A stretch of 64,000 nucleotides of DNA from Actimicrobium sp035984655 (GTDB lineage Bacteria; Pseudomonadota; Gammaproteobacteria; Burkholderiales; Burkholderiaceae_D): assembly GCF_035984655.1 (NCBI RefSeq), contig NZ_JAXCHT010000012.1, positions 1-64,000 on the forward strand, written 5' to 3'. Numbering within the stretch: position 1 is the stretch's first letter; each line of letters opens with the position of its first letter. A program made the position numbers and the translations under genes. The notes under the pieces are model-generated. The model was not told the DNA's origin. It saw only the letters and a program-made list of their open reading frames with translations, and ran no database searches. Below, piece after piece: positions 1-8,781 of the stretch.

Positions 1-251
1 CCGTCCTCGTAGCCGCAGCCGATTTGAAAGATTCGCTGCGTCAGTAAGTCACGATAAGAATGGCTGATGTAACTTTGGTGACGACGATCGCCTAGGGCGG
101 CCGTGAGGCGCTCGGTCAGTCCAATCTGGCGATCAACACCGCGTAGCAGCAGCGGGCCAAGGTCGGATGACAAACCACCGCCGGCAAAGTCGGCGCGAAC
201 GGTATGTCCTGGAATGGATGCAAAACGGAGCTGCTCTGAAGTAGAATTCAT
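1..251 (-). CDS. IS1380-family transposase, N-terminal fragment
   Basis: Reading the minus strand from the ATG at 251 gives an open frame of about 83 codons that runs off the left edge. The start reads MNSTSEQLRFASIPGH, followed by ADFAGGGLSSDLGPLLLR and later HSYRDLLTQRIFQIGCGYED. The 'GG-x-S-x2-G-x-LLLR' block and the 'DLLxQRxxQxxxGYED' block are typical of the start of IS1380-type DDE transposases. Only the N-terminus is present, so the catalytic acids cannot be checked. The gene is divergent from the NikR-like gene; the end of the element must lie between 251 and about 360, but no terminal repeat can be assigned from one end. Confidence 0.8.
   Translation of the reverse strand, partial: MNSTSEQLRFASIPGHTVRADFAGGGLSSDLGPLLLRGVDRQIGLTERLTAALGDRRHQSYISHSYRDLLTQRIFQIGCGYED
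1..251 (-). mobile_element. IS1380-type insertion sequence, truncated by the window edge
   Basis: The minimum visible part of an insertion sequence, defined by its transposase start. The AT-rich stretch at about 285-350 may hold its outer end, but the terminal inverted repeat is not resolved because the partner end is outside the window. Confidence 0.55.
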
Positions 252-367
252 GTCGGGCAAGGTGGCGTTTGTGTTGATGAGTGTGTTTCTCGATAACTTA
301 CATTTTATCAATCACTTACGGCATTCTTGCCCTTTTTTATGCAAAATTCAGGCTAAAGGATGCGCGC

Positions 368-850
368 ATGGTGATAAAGAAAGACAAGGCAAGTGAGCTG
401 GTCAGCCGGATCAGCGTTTCGCTGGCGCCGGCGCTGCTCACCGAGCTCGATCAGATGGTCGAGTCGCGCCAGTTCGGCAGTCGCTCGCAAGCCGTCAGCG
501 ACATGGTCAATCGTGAACTGGTGGAGTACAAGCGCAGCGTCGGCAACGACATCATGGTCGGCACGATTACGGTGCACTACGATCGCTCGGTGCGCGGCCT
601 GCAAAGCAAGCTGGCCGACATCGAGTATCAATACATTGATGAAGTCATCAGCTCGCTGCACGTTCAGTTGAGCGAGAACCAGGTGATGGAAGTCCTCCTG
701 GTCCAGGGCCATACCCAGCGCCTGCAGGAAATCGCCAACGTGATGTTGACCCGGCGCGGGGTGTTCAGCTGCCGTCTTCAGGTCCACGCGGCGATCATTC
801 CACCGCTGCAGGCGCCGGTCGCTTCGCCGCGACCAAAACGCCTGCGCTGA
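368..850 (+). CDS. NikR-like ribbon-helix-helix regulator lacking most nickel ligands
   Basis: A 160-residue protein with an N-terminal CopG/ribbon-helix-helix DNA-binding segment (residues about 12-52, RISVSLAPALLTELDQMV then SRSQAVSDMVNREL) and a C-terminal ACT-like domain as in NikR. Aligned by eye to E. coli NikR, the four square-planar nickel ligands H76, H87, H89 and C95 correspond here to Y87, H98, Q100 and V106, so only one is kept. The frame is open upstream to 281, but ATG 368 is preceded by AAAGGA and gives the family-like N-terminus. It converges on the allophanate hydrolase gene with 7 bp between stops. It probably regulates the adjacent urea/guanidine operon in response to something other than nickel; that role is inferred from position. 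Confidence 0.8.
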   Translation: MVIKKDKASELVSRISVSLAPALLTELDQMVESRQFGSRSQAVSDMVNRELVEYKRSVGNDIMVGTITVHYDRSVRGLQSKLADIEYQYIDEVISSLHVQLSENQVMEVLLVQGHTQRLQEIANVMLTRRGVFSCRLQVHAAIIPPLQAPVASPRPKRLR

Positions 851-857
851 GGGTGCG

Positions 858-2699
858 TCAGGCGATGCTGGCGAGGTAGTTGCGCCACCCGCCGAAATGA
901 CTGATGTCCTGCGCGTGCCGGGTGGCGTGTGCTTCGCAGACAAATCCCTGCACGCTGCTGCCATCCTCAAGCAGCACGGTTCCGATGCCCAGTGGCGCCG
1001 GGATGCCTGCCACGAATCCGCCAAACTCGCGCGCCGGCAGCTCCCAGACTTCGAGCGCGATCGCTGCGCCATCCTGCTCCACCCGGACCATGCCGGGGCG
1101 ATACGGCGGTCCGCCTGGCAGGGCGAACAAGCGATAGCAGGCAGCACTCTGGACGGTGCTTACCAGGCGGCCTCCGCGCTGCGTCAGTTGCCAGTTCAAT
1201 GCCAGTCCGCTCAGATGCGCACCACAGACGGCGACCTGCACCTGGCCTGCATCAAACGGGGCGGCGTCGGGCGCGGGATCGGCGACGCGATGCGGAGCGT
1301 GCGAAGTCGCACCGACGCGCTCGACGGCCCGTGCATGCAGTCGTGCAGCCAGCGACAGAAGCGGCAGATCCTTGCCCGCGGGCGCCACCAGCGTCACGCC
1401 CCATGGCAGTCCGGCCAGCGCGCCGCGCAAGAAGCCGGTCGGCACCGCGACTGCGGCCAGATCGAGCAGATTGACATGATTGGTGTAATAACCCAGGTTC
1501 GAATTGAGCCGGACCGGGTCGGCCAGCACGGCGGCAATCGTGTAGTGGGTGCTGGCCGTCGGTGTCACCATGCAGTCGATGCTGTTCCACAGCGCTGCCG
1601 TCTGCTGTGCAAGTTGCTTGAGCTGGTACATCGCCGCAAAGGTGTCGGCAGCAGAGATGCCGCGGGCTTTTTCGGTAATGGCGCGGGTCACCGGGTGCAA
1701 GGCATCGGGCTGCGCTTCGATAAAGGCACGAATTGCCTGATACCGTTCCGCTACCCATGGCCCGTCGTACAGCAAGGTGGCGACCGCGCGAAACGATGTG
1801 AAATCGATTTCCACCGGAATGCCGCCCAGGGCCACCAGATGGGCGACGGTCTGCGCAAATTGCGCCGGGCCGTCGGCGTTGCCGTGGAATTCCAGGTCGG
1901 CCGGCCGCGGCACCCCGAACCGGAACGCCGTCGCGGCGCCAAAATTGACGCCGTGCGGTGGCAGGGCACGCGAATACGCATCGCCGCCATCGACTCCCTG
2001 CGCCACCCCCAGCACCACCGCCGCATCCGCCGCCGTCAAGGCAAATACCGAGACCGCATCCAGCGTGCGGCACGCCGGCACCACGCCGGTGGTTGGAATC
2101 CGCCCGACACTGGGTTTGAGGCCCACCAGATTGTTGAGCATGGCCGGCACCCGGCCCGAACCGGCCGTATCGGTGCCGAGCGAAAAACTGGCCAGCCCCA
2201 GTGCCACGGCCACCGCCGAGCCGGCCGACGAGCCGCCCGAGACATAGTCCGGATCAATACTGTTGCGACAGGCGCCGTAGGGCGACCGCACACCGACCAG
2301 ACCGGTCGCGAACTGATCCATGTTCGCTTTGCCGACCGGGATTGCGCCGGCATCGATCAGGCGCTGCACCACGGTTGCGCTGATTGCCGGCGTGTACGCA
2401 TAAGCCGGGCAGGCCGCCGTGGTCGGCACACCGGCCAGATCGATGTTGTCCTTGATGGCGAACGGAATGCCGTACAGGGGTAGCGATGCCGGGTCGCGGT
2501 CCATCAGTGCGGTTGCATGGGCGCGCATCTGTTCCAGTGTCAGGCGCTGAATCCAGACATGCCGATCGACGATGCTGTCTTCGATTGTCATCTGCCGCTC
2601 CAGCAGATCGACCAGTTGCAGCGGCGTCAGGCTGCCGGCGAGATAGCGCGCCCGCAGTGCCGGAAACGAGAGATCGAGGCGCTCAGGTTGGGTCATCAT
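858..2699 (-). CDS. atzF: Allophanate hydrolase
   Basis: A 613-residue amidase-signature enzyme that hydrolyses allophanate to ammonia and CO2, the last step of the ATP-dependent urea route. The Ser-Ser-Lys triad is visible: K83 in AIKDNID, the cis-serine at about S157 in SGGSSAGS and the nucleophile S181 in GTDTAGSGR. The part beyond about residue 460 is the C-terminal domain typical of allophanate hydrolases, which helps decarboxylate the intermediate. Length is normal for the family. The start codon overlaps the stop of the carboxylase gene (ATG at 2699, TGA at 2698-2696), indicating translational coupling; a second in-frame ATG at 2696 is possible. It is the last gene of the operon that begins with the TorF-type porin. 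Confidence 0.93.
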   Translation of the reverse strand: MMTQPERLDLSFPALRARYLAGSLTPLQLVDLLERQMTIEDSIVDRHVWIQRLTLEQMRAHATALMDRDPASLPLYGIPFAIKDNIDLAGVPTTAACPAYAYTPAISATVVQRLIDAGAIPVGKANMDQFATGLVGVRSPYGACRNSIDPDYVSGGSSAGSAVAVALGLASFSLGTDTAGSGRVPAMLNNLVGLKPSVGRIPTTGVVPACRTLDAVSVFALTAADAAVVLGVAQGVDGGDAYSRALPPHGVNFGAATAFRFGVPRPADLEFHGNADGPAQFAQTVAHLVALGGIPVEIDFTSFRAVATLLYDGPWVAERYQAIRAFIEAQPDALHPVTRAITEKARGISAADTFAAMYQLKQLAQQTAALWNSIDCMVTPTASTHYTIAAVLADPVRLNSNLGYYTNHVNLLDLAAVAVPTGFLRGALAGLPWGVTLVAPAGKDLPLLSLAARLHARAVERVGATSHAPHRVADPAPDAAPFDAGQVQVAVCGAHLSGLALNWQLTQRGGRLVSTVQSAACYRLFALPGGPPYRPGMVRVEQDGAAIALEVWELPAREFGGFVAGIPAPLGIGTVLLEDGSSVQGFVCEAHATRHAQDISHFGGWRNYLASIA

Positions 2700-5600
2700 G
2701 ATTCGGTCCGTTGCATAAGAATGAGTGACTGTCCGGCCGTCACGGCCTGGCCTTCGACGCACAGCAGCTGCACAATGTCGCCGTCGCAGTGGGCCTGGAC
2801 ATTGATTTCCATTTTCATGGTCTCCATCACCAGCAGTGTCTGTCCAGCCTTGACGTGGTCGCCGATGGCGACCCGCATCGACCAGACCCCGCCGGCTACC
2901 TGCGAGGCGATCACTTCGCCATCGAAGGCATTGGCGGCGGCTTCGCTGGCGGCGCTGTTGCCGGCGCTGTCGTCGTCGACTGTCTCGGAGACCCCGGCCA
3001 GGCGCCAGCGCTCGCGTTCGGCTTCGAAGGCCGCCTGTTGCCGATCCTTGAAGTGCTTGATCGAGGCGCTGTGCTCGTGCAGGAAGCGCTGGTAATCCGA
3101 CAGCCGGAACTCGCCTTCCTCGATACGCAGCGAAACCCGACCGGCGATGAAGTCGTCGCGGTAGGCCAGCAGCGCCTCTGGCTCCATCGGGTAGAAGCGG
3201 ATCTGATCGAAGAAACGCAGCAGCCACGGTTTGGCGCGTGAGAATTGGCTGGTATCGCGCCAGCGGTTCCACATCTGCACCGTGCGACCGACGAACTGGT
3301 AGCCGCCCGGTCCTTCCATGCCGTACACGCACAGATAGGCGCCGCCGATGCCGACCGCATTTTCCGGCGTCCATGTGCGGGCCGGGTTGTACTTGGTGGT
3401 CACCAGCCGATGGCGCGGATCGAGTGGGGTGGCCACCGGCGCGCCAAGATAGACGTCGCCCAGGCCGAGCACCATATAGGTCGCTTCGAACACGATGTCG
3501 AACACCGCCTGCATATCGGGCAGGTCGTTGATGCGGCGGATGAACTCGATATTGCTCGGGCACCATGGCGCGTCGGCCCGCACCGATTGCATGTATTTTT
3601 CAATCGCCAGCCGGGTGGCAGGATCGTCCCACGACAACGGCAGCCACACCGTGCGGCTCGGCACGACGATGTCGGCACTGTCATCCAGTCCGGTCTGCGC
3701 CTCGACCAGCAGTGCCATCAGCGCTGGCAGTGGCAGCACCAGCGGATCGTAATGCACTTGCAGCGAGCGGATCCCAGGAGTCAGGTCGATCACCCCCGCC
3801 AGGCGGCCCTCGTCGCGCCATGCTTGCAGACGCATCATCAAGGCGTGGGCCAGAAAACGCAGGGTCAGGTCCAGCTTGAGTTCGCCGAATTCGATCAGCA
3901 CGTAGGCATCGCCGGCGCGGCGGTAGACCACACCGACCCGGTCGCCGAGGCCGGGTGAACGCAGCAGCACCGCCGCATCCAGCGGAGTCACGGGCAGGCT
4001 CGCCGCTGGCGGCGCGAGGTGCGTCGTCGCGGTCGCCAGCGCGGCCTGCTGATCCCGTGCCAGCGCGCTCGCCTGCTCCAGCCGCAGCGGCTGGAAACGC
4101 ACCGTATCGCCCGGCGAGAGCTGGCCAAGCTTCCACAGCTCGGCCTGCACCACGGTCGCCGGGCAGACGAAACCGCCCAGGCTCGGACCATCGGGCCCCA
4201 GGATCACCGGCATGTCACCGGTGAAGTCAATGGCACCGATGGCGTAGGCATTGTCGTGAATGTTTGATGGGTGCAAACCGGCTTCACCGCCGTCGAGGCG
4301 GGCCCAGTGCGGCTTGGGACCGATCAGCCGGACGCCGGTGCGGCTTGAGTTGTAATGCACTTGCCAGTCGGTGGCGAACAACATCGTCATGTCGTCATCG
4401 GTAAAAAAATCCGGCGCGGCATGCGGCCCGACCAGCACACCGATGTCCCAGTGGCTGGCATACACCGGGGTGAGCGCGGCAACGGCAGCGGCAGACAGTG
4501 GCGCCAGACCGGCTGGCTTGCCGACATGCAGCACGTCACCGGCCCGCAAGGTGCGACCGCCATGCCCGCCGAACTGGCCGAGCGTGAAGGTCGAACCGCT
4601 GCCCAGATAGTCGGGCACCTCGATGCCGCCAGCGAGTGCCAGATAGGCGCGGCACCCGGCGCCCTGCACGCGGCCGATGCGCAGTGTCTGTCCAGCCTGC
4701 GCCGACAGCGCCTGGCTCATCGGCACTGCTACGCCATCGAGGGTCAGCTCGATGGGTGCGCCGGTGACGGCAAACCGATGGGCGCTGCGAAAGCACAAGC
4801 TCGGCCCGGCCACCGTCAGCTCCAGCGCCGCATCGCCCTCGCGATTGCCGACCAGGCGGTTGGCCAGGCGTAGCGCCAGCCCATCCATCGGGCCAGACGG
4901 CGGGACCCCGACATTCCAGTAGCCGAGGCGGCCAGGCCAGTCCTGCACCGAGGTGTGGACCCCGGCGCTGAGCACGTCGATGGCGTGGCTCGGCGCGACA
5001 AAGGTGTTCAGGCTGCGCGTGGTGTGGCGTCCGGCAAGAAATGCGGGAAACTGCATCACGCCACGCAGATAGTCCAGATTCGATTCCAGTCCGGCCAGCC
5101 GCGTCTCAAGCAGTGCCTGCTCCAGGCGGGCCAGCGCCTGCTCGCGCGTGGCGCCGTGGGCGATCACCTTGGCCAGCATCGGATCATAGAACGCGCTGAC
5201 CTCGGTGCCGGCAGCGACCCAGGTGTCGACCCGCACATCATCAGGAAAAGCGACCTGGGTCAGGATGCCGGTGGCGGGCTGGAAATTCTTGAATGGATCT
5301 TCGGCATACAACCGCGCCTGCACCGCGTGACCGCTCGGCACGATGTGCAGGCTATCGAGCGGCGGCATCTCGCCGGCCGCCAGCCGCACCATCCATTCCA
5401 CCAGATCCACGCCGGTGACGGCTTCGGTCACGCCATGCTCGACTTGCAGGCGGGCGTTGACCTCCAGAAAATAGAACTCCTGCGTCTGCGCATCGACCAC
5501 GAACTCGACCGTGCCGGCCGAGCGGTAGGATACCGATCTGGCCAGCGTGCAGGCCGTGTCGAGCAGCGCCTGGCGAACGGCAGGGCGCAGATTCGGCGCC

Positions 5601-6325
5601 GGCGTCTCCTCGACCACTTTCTGATTGCGCCGTTGCAGCGAACAATCGCGTTCGCCCAGCGCCAGCACGCCGCCAGCACCGTCGCCGAACACCTGGACTT
5701 CGATATGCCGGGCGTCAGTAATGTAGCGCTCGAGGAAGACGCCGGCATCCGAGAAATTCAATTGTGCCAGTCGCTTCACCGAATCGAATGCGGCGTTCAG
5801 CTCGTCGGCGTTGCGGCACATCTGCATGCCGATGCCACCGCCGCCGGCACTGCTCTTGAGCATGACCGGATAGCCGATGGCGCGTGCGTGCAGCAGTGCG
5901 CTGTCGAGGTCGGCCAGCAGCCCGGTTCCCGGCAGCAGTGGCACTCCGGCCTCCGTCGCCAGCGCCCGCGCGGTGTGCTTCAGTCCGAACATCCGCATCT
6001 GCTGTGGCGTCGGCCCGATGAAGGCCAGGCCGGCCGCATCACAGGCGTCGACAAAGCCGGCGTTTTCGGACAGGAATCCATAGCCCGGATGGATCGCCTG
6101 GGCGCCGCTGGCGAGCGCAGCATCGATGATCCGATGCATGGCGAGATAACTGTCGGCGACCGCTGCCGGACCAACGCAGATGGCTTCGTCGGCCATGGCC
6201 ACGTGGGCCGACCCGGCATCGGCTTGCGAATAGATGGCAACGGCGCCGATGCCCATGCGCCGCAGCGTGCGAATGACGCGGCAGGCAATCGCGCCGCGAT
6301 TGGCGACAAGTACTTTATTGAACAT
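2696..6325 (-). CDS. Urea/guanidine carboxylase, biotin-dependent
   Basis: A 1209-residue multidomain enzyme: biotin carboxylase (residues about 1-450, starting MFNKVLVANRGAIACR, ATP-grasp glycine loop SSAGGGGIGM at 158-167), a carboxyltransferase region of KipI/KipA-like halves (about 465-1050), and a biotin carboxyl carrier domain at the end with the biotinylated lysine K1171 in VMETMKMEI. Urea carboxylases make allophanate from urea; bacterial relatives encoded beside the two DUF1989 proteins have been shown to prefer guanidine, giving carboxyguanidine. The latter is likely here because both DUF1989 genes lie directly upstream and the hydrolase downstream. Sequence alone does not settle the substrate. 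Confidence 0.92.
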   Translation of the reverse strand: MFNKVLVANRGAIACRVIRTLRRMGIGAVAIYSQADAGSAHVAMADEAICVGPAAVADSYLAMHRIIDAALASGAQAIHPGYGFLSENAGFVDACDAAGLAFIGPTPQQMRMFGLKHTARALATEAGVPLLPGTGLLADLDSALLHARAIGYPVMLKSSAGGGGIGMQMCRNADELNAAFDSVKRLAQLNFSDAGVFLERYITDARHIEVQVFGDGAGGVLALGERDCSLQRRNQKVVEETPAPNLRPAVRQALLDTACTLARSVSYRSAGTVEFVVDAQTQEFYFLEVNARLQVEHGVTEAVTGVDLVEWMVRLAAGEMPPLDSLHIVPSGHAVQARLYAEDPFKNFQPATGILTQVAFPDDVRVDTWVAAGTEVSAFYDPMLAKVIAHGATREQALARLEQALLETRLAGLESNLDYLRGVMQFPAFLAGRHTTRSLNTFVAPSHAIDVLSAGVHTSVQDWPGRLGYWNVGVPPSGPMDGLALRLANRLVGNREGDAALELTVAGPSLCFRSAHRFAVTGAPIELTLDGVAVPMSQALSAQAGQTLRIGRVQGAGCRAYLALAGGIEVPDYLGSGSTFTLGQFGGHGGRTLRAGDVLHVGKPAGLAPLSAAAVAALTPVYASHWDIGVLVGPHAAPDFFTDDDMTMLFATDWQVHYNSSRTGVRLIGPKPHWARLDGGEAGLHPSNIHDNAYAIGAIDFTGDMPVILGPDGPSLGGFVCPATVVQAELWKLGQLSPGDTVRFQPLRLEQASALARDQQAALATATTHLAPPAASLPVTPLDAAVLLRSPGLGDRVGVVYRRAGDAYVLIEFGELKLDLTLRFLAHALMMRLQAWRDEGRLAGVIDLTPGIRSLQVHYDPLVLPLPALMALLVEAQTGLDDSADIVVPSRTVWLPLSWDDPATRLAIEKYMQSVRADAPWCPSNIEFIRRINDLPDMQAVFDIVFEATYMVLGLGDVYLGAPVATPLDPRHRLVTTKYNPARTWTPENAVGIGGAYLCVYGMEGPGGYQFVGRTVQMWNRWRDTSQFSRAKPWLLRFFDQIRFYPMEPEALLAYRDDFIAGRVSLRIEEGEFRLSDYQRFLHEHSASIKHFKDRQQAAFEAERERWRLAGVSETVDDDSAGNSAASEAAANAFDGEVIASQVAGGVWSMRVAIGDHVKAGQTLLVMETMKMEINVQAHCDGDIVQLLCVEGQAVTAGQSLILMQRTES

Positions 6326-6402
6326 GGTGCAGCCCGGGTCTGGTGCAGGTCGTCCGGCAGGTCAGAAAAACAGGCGCGGGTCGTCCCGCGGCTGCAAGAG
6401 GT

Positions 6403-7053
6403 TTATTCGGCATCCCACGCCAGGCAGCGCACCGGTGTCGGGTTATAGCCGTTGCAGGGATTGTTCAACTGCGGGCAGTTCGAAATCAACACCACGAGGT
6501 TCATCTCGGCGCGCATCTCGACGTACTTGCCGGGCGCCGAAATACCATCTTCGAAGGTCAGCCCGCCCGTCTGCGTAACCGGCACATTCATGAAGAAATT
6601 GATGTTGGCAACGATGTCGGGTTTGTGCAGACCATACGCGTCGTTGGCAATCGCCGCCATGAAATTGTCGCGGCAACTGTGCATGAAGCGTTTTTCCAGT
6701 GCGTAGCGCACCGTATTGCTTTCGCACGAACAGGCCCCGCCCAGGGTGTCGTGGCGTCCGCAGGTGTCGGCGGTAATGGTCAGCATCGGGCGTGCGTCGC
6801 TGGACATCAGGACCGTGCCCAGGCCCAGATACAGCGCACGCTGTGCCTGGATGGTCTGCGTCGCGCTGTAGTGCTCTTGCAGATCATCGGCATTGAAGAA
6901 CAGCGTATCGACGGCCTGGTTGCCTTCGAGGTCGACGATCCGGAACACCTGGCCGCGCTGCAGCCTGGTCATCCAGGGCTCGCCGGCTGGCACGATGTGG
7001 TCGAGGCAGGCATTGGCCGGGTCGCGCGTGCTGGCCTGTGTGGAGACGGACAT
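6403..7053 (-). CDS. Urea carboxylase-associated protein 2 (DUF1989; carboxyguanidine deiminase subunit)
   Basis: A 216-residue DUF1989 protein. Recognisable blocks are RIVDLEGNQAVDTLFFNA, TADTCGRHDTLGGACS (the Cys/His cluster expected to bind metal), NINFFMNVPV and LVVLISNCPQLNNPCNGYNP. Proteins of this type next to urea carboxylase form, with the other DUF1989 partner, the carboxyguanidine deiminase CgdAB, which removes ammonia from carboxyguanidine to give allophanate. The start at 7053 has GAGGA upstream; the frame is open further upstream to 7122 but that part overlaps the preceding gene and lacks family similarity. It lies 34 bp after the sister gene and 77 bp before the carboxylase. 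Confidence 0.88.
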   Translation of the reverse strand: MSVSTQASTRDPANACLDHIVPAGEPWMTRLQRGQVFRIVDLEGNQAVDTLFFNADDLQEHYSATQTIQAQRALYLGLGTVLMSSDARPMLTITADTCGRHDTLGGACSCESNTVRYALEKRFMHSCRDNFMAAIANDAYGLHKPDIVANINFFMNVPVTQTGGLTFEDGISAPGKYVEMRAEMNLVVLISNCPQLNNPCNGYNPTPVRCLAWDAE

Positions 7054-7087
7054 GAATGGAATCCTCGGTAAGTGTCTGGAGGCTGGC

Positions 7088-7870
7088 TCAGAGAAACCAG
7101 CGTTCCGTGTTGATGAAGCCACGGTCGTTCTCGGGGCACATCAGCCGGCACGGGTCGTCGGCGCCGGCGGTGCCCGAACGCCACGCCGTCATCCGCACGG
7201 CGCCGGGTGCATAGGCGGTGGCCGGATCGAGGGGATGCGGCGCGGCCGACAGCACCACCAGAACATGCATTTCGCAGCGCAGATCGACGTACTGGCCGGC
7301 GTGACGATGGCCGCGCTGGAAGGACAGGCCCCCGTGCTCGTCGGTGTCGACCTTGCTGAAGAAATTGACGGCGCCACCGAGGTCGCGCTTGCTCAGGTTC
7401 CATTTGCTCAGTTCGATCAGCAGTCCTTCGCGCCCGCTGCGGAACATCGCATTGCGGTGTTCCTGATACCTGGCCTCGCCATATTGCGCATGCATGTCGG
7501 CCTCGTTCAAGACGCCGCACAGCGGATCGTGCCAGCCGCAGGTGTCGTCGGCAATCGAACAAAGAATCCGGCCCATGTCCGAAAAACAGACATGGCCGCT
7601 GGTCAGAAACGCGGTGTGCTGCGCCTTGAGCGTATCGGGCATGTTGTAACGCTCGGTCTTCTCCTCCTGATTGAAGAACAGTGCCGACACGTTGGCCGTG
7701 CCGTTCAGGTCGGTCAGGCGCAACGTGGTGCCGCGCCGCAGCACGCCGGACCAGTGCGCGCCACCCGGCACGGTCTCTTCCCACAGCACCTGGTCGGGTG
7801 AAAAGGGGGTGGATACCCTGGGTACCGCGCTTTGGGCCAGGGCTGGCAGGTCGGCAAAACTGATTGGCAT
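7088..7870 (-). CDS. Urea carboxylase-associated protein 1 (DUF1989; carboxyguanidine deiminase subunit)
   Basis: A 260-residue DUF1989 protein, paralogous to the next gene in the operon. Shared blocks include LRLTDLNGTANVSALFFN, IADDTCGWHDPLCG (metal-binding Cys/His motif) and GGAVNFFSKV. Length and motifs fit the longer partner, known as urea amidolyase-associated protein UAAP1. It is expected to act as a heteromeric complex with the shorter partner, converting carboxyguanidine to allophanate in the cytoplasm. The ribosome-binding site is weak. The gene follows the porin gene by 75 bp, a gap that contains a perfect 15-bp inverted repeat. Confidence 0.88.
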   Translation of the reverse strand: MPISFADLPALAQSAVPRVSTPFSPDQVLWEETVPGGAHWSGVLRRGTTLRLTDLNGTANVSALFFNQEEKTERYNMPDTLKAQHTAFLTSGHVCFSDMGRILCSIADDTCGWHDPLCGVLNEADMHAQYGEARYQEHRNAMFRSGREGLLIELSKWNLSKRDLGGAVNFFSKVDTDEHGGLSFQRGHRHAGQYVDLRCEMHVLVVLSAAPHPLDPATAYAPGAVRMTAWRSGTAGADDPCRLMCPENDRGFINTERWFL

Positions 7871-7921
7871 GGTGTCCGCACTCGCTACATAAAATTTGTG
7901 ATGAAGGCCGGCACGATCACA

Positions 7922-7936
7922 TGACCGGTCCGGTCA
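7922..7936. promoter_or_regulatory. Perfect inverted repeat between porin and DUF1989 genes
   Basis: TGACCGG-T-CCGGTCA, two perfect 7-bp arms around one central base, in the 75-bp gap inside the operon. A one-base loop cannot form a simple hairpin and no T-run follows, so a protein-binding site is more likely than a terminator. The NikR-like protein is one possible ligand; this is a guess. Confidence 0.4.
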
Positions 7937-7945
7937 GCAGCAGGG

Positions 7946-8755
7946 TCAGAAGCTGTACTTCAAACCGATGGCAAGCGTACTGTTGGCCAGGAAGCGGCCG
8001 TGCGTGTCGGTATAAAACGTGCGATCGGCATTGGTCGCCAGTGCCGCCGCAGTACCGGTCAGACCGCCACCAAAGTCCTTGCTCAGGGTCAGTGCGATAT
8101 CGGAATAGTTCGCCTGGCCGGTCTGGTTCGGAATCAACTGGCGGCCAATGTGTGGTGTCAGGACATAGCCGTTGGTCATGTCGATGGCGGCGCTGAGGTC
8201 AAAATACTGGCTGCCCGAACTGTTGACGTTGCCGAGGAAGTCACCCAGGCTGCGGTTGTACTTGAAGGTGTAGATGCCGTAGCTCAGCGCACCGAACGCT
8301 TCGGTCGTGCTGGCGTTCGAATACGTCCCGGCAGGGAAGAATCCCTCCACGCCCGAATTGTTGCCCGGGTAGCGATAGCTGATCACACCGACATCGTAGG
8401 TAAAACTGGTATCGGTAATCTGCGCCTTGTAGCCACCGTACAGGTCCAGCTCGTAGCTACCCTTGGTGGCGCCGTTGAATTCCTTGACCCATTTCACGTT
8501 GGATGCTGCCAGTCCGAGGTAGAGGCCGCTCTTCAGCGCAAAATCAACGCCGCCCTGAATGGCTGGTTTTTTCGACGTCTGCGCAATGCCGCGCACGCGG
8601 TAATCGGATGTGACGCCGACGTTGTAGGTCAGGGTGCTCTCGGGCTCAGGGCCGTCTTCGGCACGGGCGACGAGCGGAAACTGCAGAACCACGACCGTCA
8701 CAGCAGCAATGGCGAGAAGCTTACGCTGCGAAGCCGACAAGGAATCAGATTTCAT
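7946..8755 (-). CDS. TorF/FmdC-type putative outer-membrane porin
   Basis: A 269-residue exported beta-barrel protein. Residues 1 to about 33 form a signal peptide (hydrophobic core LLAIAAVTVVVLQFPLVARA), followed by STLTYNVGVTSDYRVRGIAQT, the N-terminal motif of the TorF family (TIGR02001), alternating beta-strands, and a C-terminal ...IGLKYSF ending in Phe as in outer-membrane proteins. The start at 8755 is supported by AAAGGA seven bases upstream; the longer open frame to 8920 is untranslated leader. Family members are linked with uptake of urea and short amides, so here it probably admits guanidine or urea. It is the first gene after a sigma-54 type promoter. Confidence 0.82.
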   Translation of the reverse strand: MKSDSLSASQRKLLAIAAVTVVVLQFPLVARAEDGPEPESTLTYNVGVTSDYRVRGIAQTSKKPAIQGGVDFALKSGLYLGLAASNVKWVKEFNGATKGSYELDLYGGYKAQITDTSFTYDVGVISYRYPGNNSGVEGFFPAGTYSNASTTEAFGALSYGIYTFKYNRSLGDFLGNVNSSGSQYFDLSAAIDMTNGYVLTPHIGRQLIPNQTGQANYSDIALTLSKDFGGGLTGTAAALATNADRTFYTDTHGRFLANSTLAIGLKYSF

Positions 8756-8781
8756 GGAAACATCCTTTACGCTAGGTGGTA

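Noticed and set aside
4955..6448. Long open frames opposite the carboxylase gene
   Set aside because: They are antisense by-products of high-GC codon usage in a well-supported gene; they show no family similarity.
7922..7936. Palindrome as a transcription terminator
   Set aside because: The loop would be one base and there is no T-run; an operator is more plausible.
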